Of a DNA stretch of 6,896 nucleotides, positions 5,970 through 6,896 are shown piece after piece. Position numbers and translations under genes: made by a program. Origin of the DNA: Bacillota bacterium (lineage in GTDB: Bacteria > Bacillota > Clostridia > Acetivibrionales > DSM-1351); contig JAEWCZ010000016.1 of assembly GCA_023390335.1 (NCBI GenBank), forward strand, positions 1 to 6,896, read 5' to 3'. Position 1 is the first letter of the stretch; every line of letters begins with the position of its first letter. The notes beneath the pieces were generated by a model that was not told the origin of the DNA, made no database searches, and was given only the letters and a program-made list of their open reading frames with translations.

Positions 5970-6079
5970 ATACCCGCATTTCCGTCGCAATTTGAATATA
6001 TTCTGCCGGTGATCCGGGAGCGAATAATGTAAGTCTATCACGAACCAGACTTGTACATTGATAATTGAATAGTGCGGTA
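5933..6079 (+). repeat. Cassette repeat H (complete, with GC-rich insert)
   Basis: Left arm ACCGCACATTCAGTT (5933-5947, L2 form) and right arm AATTGAATAGTGCGGTA (6063-6079) bound 147 bp. The core carries a GC-rich block, CTGCCGGTGATCCGGGAGC (6003-6021), found again in repeat I. Right of it, AATGT-AAGTCT (6026-6036) pairs with AGACTT-gt-ACATT (6047-6059), an 11-bp stem with a two-base bulge. AAGTCTAT also aligns with the core of repeat G. Confidence 0.85.
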
Positions 6080-6083
6080 AGGA

Positions 6084-6112
6084 TTGAAACTTTTCTGATT
6101 TCGAGATATATT
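6084..6112 (+). promoter_or_regulatory. Class II promoter for the small protein at 6146
   Basis: TTGAAA (6084-6089), a 17-bp spacer and TATATT (6107-6112), starting 5 bp past repeat arm H. Confidence 0.6.
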
Positions 6113-6145
6113 TTAATTACTTCAATTATTGAGAGGCATTTAACT

Positions 6146-6472
6146 ATGTATGAACAATTCCAAATTCAACCATTGAGATTATTAGCTGGATGGACTGTAG
6201 AATTCAATGGATTTTATCAATGTGACCCAAATAACTGTTCTATTTTTGATACTTACTTTACTGAAGATTTGCTGCAACTGACTAATAGTAGGTTTAATTT
6301 ATTAATTGATTTAGGGTGGTATGGAGATATAAATGGAACATATAAATTATTTTTGGTTAAAAACTATAATTGGGAGGAGCCATTAGAAGTTGTATCAACA
6401 AGAAATACGGCAGTGATTATAGACAAAATCGAATTATGGTCCAACTATTGTTTCTTTCAAAAATATTTATAG
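6146..6472 (+). CDS. Small 'GW...LDLGWY' protein, paralogue of the gene at 3353
   Basis: The 108-residue soluble protein shares its landmarks in order with the protein at 3353: QPLRLLAGWTVEFN (about 9-22), TEDLLQLTN, LIDLGWYGD in the centre, NWEEPLE, and TRN--VIIDKIE near the end. The longer frame with an ATG at 6065 begins inside the repeat arm and crosses the promoter, so it is rejected. GAGAGG (6131-6136), 9 bases before ATG 6146, fixes the start. The C-terminus (WSNYCFFQKYL) differs from the paralogue's Asn/Tyr-rich tail. No catalytic motif is seen; conserved Trp and Asp residues suggest a folded binding protein. An immunity-protein role is possible, but there is no partner toxin in the window. 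Confidence 0.8.
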   Translation: MYEQFQIQPLRLLAGWTVEFNGFYQCDPNNCSIFDTYFTEDLLQLTNSRFNLLIDLGWYGDINGTYKLFLVKNYNWEEPLEVVSTRNTAVIIDKIELWSNYCFFQKYL

Positions 6473-6483
6473 TAATTATACAC

Positions 6484-6518
6484 ACCGCACATTCAATTAA
6501 CAGAATTTGCGGTTTTTT
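6484..6518 (+). terminator. Intrinsic terminator in repeat I
   Basis: ACCGCA-C-ATTC (6484-6494) pairs with GAAT-T-TGCGGT (6503-6513), ten pairs with one C-T mismatch, then six T (6513-6518). It closes the gene at 6146. Confidence 0.8.
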
Positions 6519-6590
6519 ACTGCCCATTTTAGGGCGCAAAATGAATATATTCTGCCGGTGATCCGGGAGCAGACAATGTTAGTAAATAGC
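6484..6590 (+). repeat. Cassette repeat I, left half only
   Basis: The left arm ACCGCACATTCA (6484-6495, L2 form) and GC-rich core are present. 6542-6570 is identical over 29 bases to 5993-6021 in repeat H, and similarity continues through AATGTTAGTAAATA (6575-6588, against AATGTAAGTCTATC in H). After that the match stops, and no TGAATAGTGCGGTA arm occurs before the window end. The array appears to end here. Confidence 0.75.
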
Positions 6591-6610
6591 CAACAAAAAG
6601 AAGTGGGGAA

Positions 6611-6832
6611 CTACTTTCTGATATTTCTTTTACTCAATTTAATGTTTTTGGCTCCTATAACGAAAAATAGGAGAACTATACCGCCCAAGAAAGATATACC
6701 AAGTACCTTCATTAAAATGTCAGTAAACGTAGATTGGTCTGAATAAATTATAGCAATAATCCAAAATGGAAATAAAATTAATCCACATATTACACTAAAT
6801 ACTCCATCTGCTCTCACTCTTTTATCTTTCAT
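6611..6832 (-). CDS. Small two-helix membrane protein
   Basis: The 73-residue product has a basic N-terminus (MKDKRVRAD), one membrane segment at about 12-29 (SVICGLILFPFWIIAIIY), a second at about 40-60 (MKVLGISFLGGIVLLFFVIGA) and a strongly basic tail (KNIKLSKRNIRK), giving an in-out-in hairpin with both ends in the cytoplasm. GAGG stands 4 bases before the ATG. It is the only gene on the - strand, and its 3' end faces the end of the array across a gap of about 20 bases, so it probably belongs to the flank rather than the cassettes. Opposing + strand frames here are shadows. No family recognised; could also be a small holin-like or immunity membrane protein. Confidence 0.65.
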   Translation of the reverse strand: MKDKRVRADGVFSVICGLILFPFWIIAIIYSDQSTFTDILMKVLGISFLGGIVLLFFVIGAKNIKLSKRNIRK

Positions 6833-6862
6833 AATACCTCACTAATTATAGAAATCATTTAG

Positions 6863-6891
6863 AGTTTAGCAGATAGGAAAACAGATGTAAA
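6863..6891 (-). promoter_or_regulatory. Possible promoter for the - strand membrane protein
   Basis: On the - strand, TTTACA (6891-6886), a 17-bp spacer and TAAACT (6868-6863) lie about 30 bases before the start codon. A perfect TATAAT (6850-6845) is closer but would leave no room for a ribosome binding site. Confidence 0.4.
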
Positions 6892-6896
6892 TATGG

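Noticed and set aside
1710..6079. Canonical integron attC sites
   Set aside because: Conserved GTTRRRY/RYYYAAC ends are missing from the repeat ends; GTTAAAC in repeats C and H lies in the terminator loop and is not kept in the other copies.
1710..6079. Independent MITE insertions between genes
   Set aside because: All complete copies share one orientation, fall at every junction and carry promoter and terminator functions; no target-site duplications are apparent at the ends.
6065..6145. N-terminal extension of the protein at 6146
   Set aside because: It begins inside the repeat arm and crosses the promoter; the ribosome binding site and the paralogue alignment both support 6146.
1710..6590. 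CRISPR array
   Set aside because: Repeats are about 100-280 bp, diverged, and separated by whole genes rather than short uniform spacers.
6507..6746. + strand frame of 79 residues overlapping the - strand membrane protein
   Set aside because: It starts inside the terminator of repeat I, has no promoter, and its sequence is unprotein-like compared with the opposite-strand gene.

Overview
The window looks like a low-GC Bacillota chromosome (Bacillales/Paenibacillaceae-like). It is AT-rich, has strong AAAGGGAG-type ribosome binding sites, TTGACA-type promoters with 17-bp spacers, two lipoproteins with Gram-positive-style lipoboxes, and intrinsic terminators with long T runs. No ribosomal or core gene is present to fix the genus, so the assignment stops at phylum level with modest confidence.

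Layout: eight unrelated single-gene units lie head to tail on the + strand. They encode (1) a DUF5104-like lipoprotein, 268-1452; (2) a three-helix membrane protein, 1903-2199; (3) an NTP_transf_6-like nucleotidyltransferase-fold protein, 2399-2992; (4) a small 'GW...LDLGWY' protein, 3353-3709; (5) a P-loop kinase, 4082-4585; (6) a cysteine-rich small protein, 4959-5168; (7) a small lipoprotein, 5413-5907; (8) a second 'GW...LDLGWY' protein, 6146-6472. A ninth small membrane protein lies on the - strand at the right edge (6611-6832). The first 69 bases may hold the C-terminal tail of an upstream gene.

Every junction between consecutive + strand genes carries one member of a repeat family of about 97-150 bp (284 bp in one case), always in the same orientation. 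The left end is an ACCGCAC-ATTCAGT-type arm folded into an intrinsic terminator. The right end is the near-perfect inverse arm, ACTGAATAGTGCGGTA. The -35 box of a promoter follows within about 5-35 bp. Each gene is therefore an autonomous promoter-gene-terminator cassette bounded by imperfect palindromes. At the array edges only half-repeats are seen: right half only at 105-170, left half only at 6484-6590. The arrangement recalls an integron cassette array, but the repeats lack the conserved GTTRRRY/RYYYAAC boxes of attC sites and no recombinase lies in the window. The main observation is a possible non-canonical, integron-like cassette array in a Gram-positive genome.

The cargo is typical accessory content: two surface lipoproteins, two small membrane proteins, a nucleotidyltransferase, a kinase, and small soluble proteins that could be orphan immunity proteins. 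No shared pathway is visible; what unites the genes is how they are packaged.
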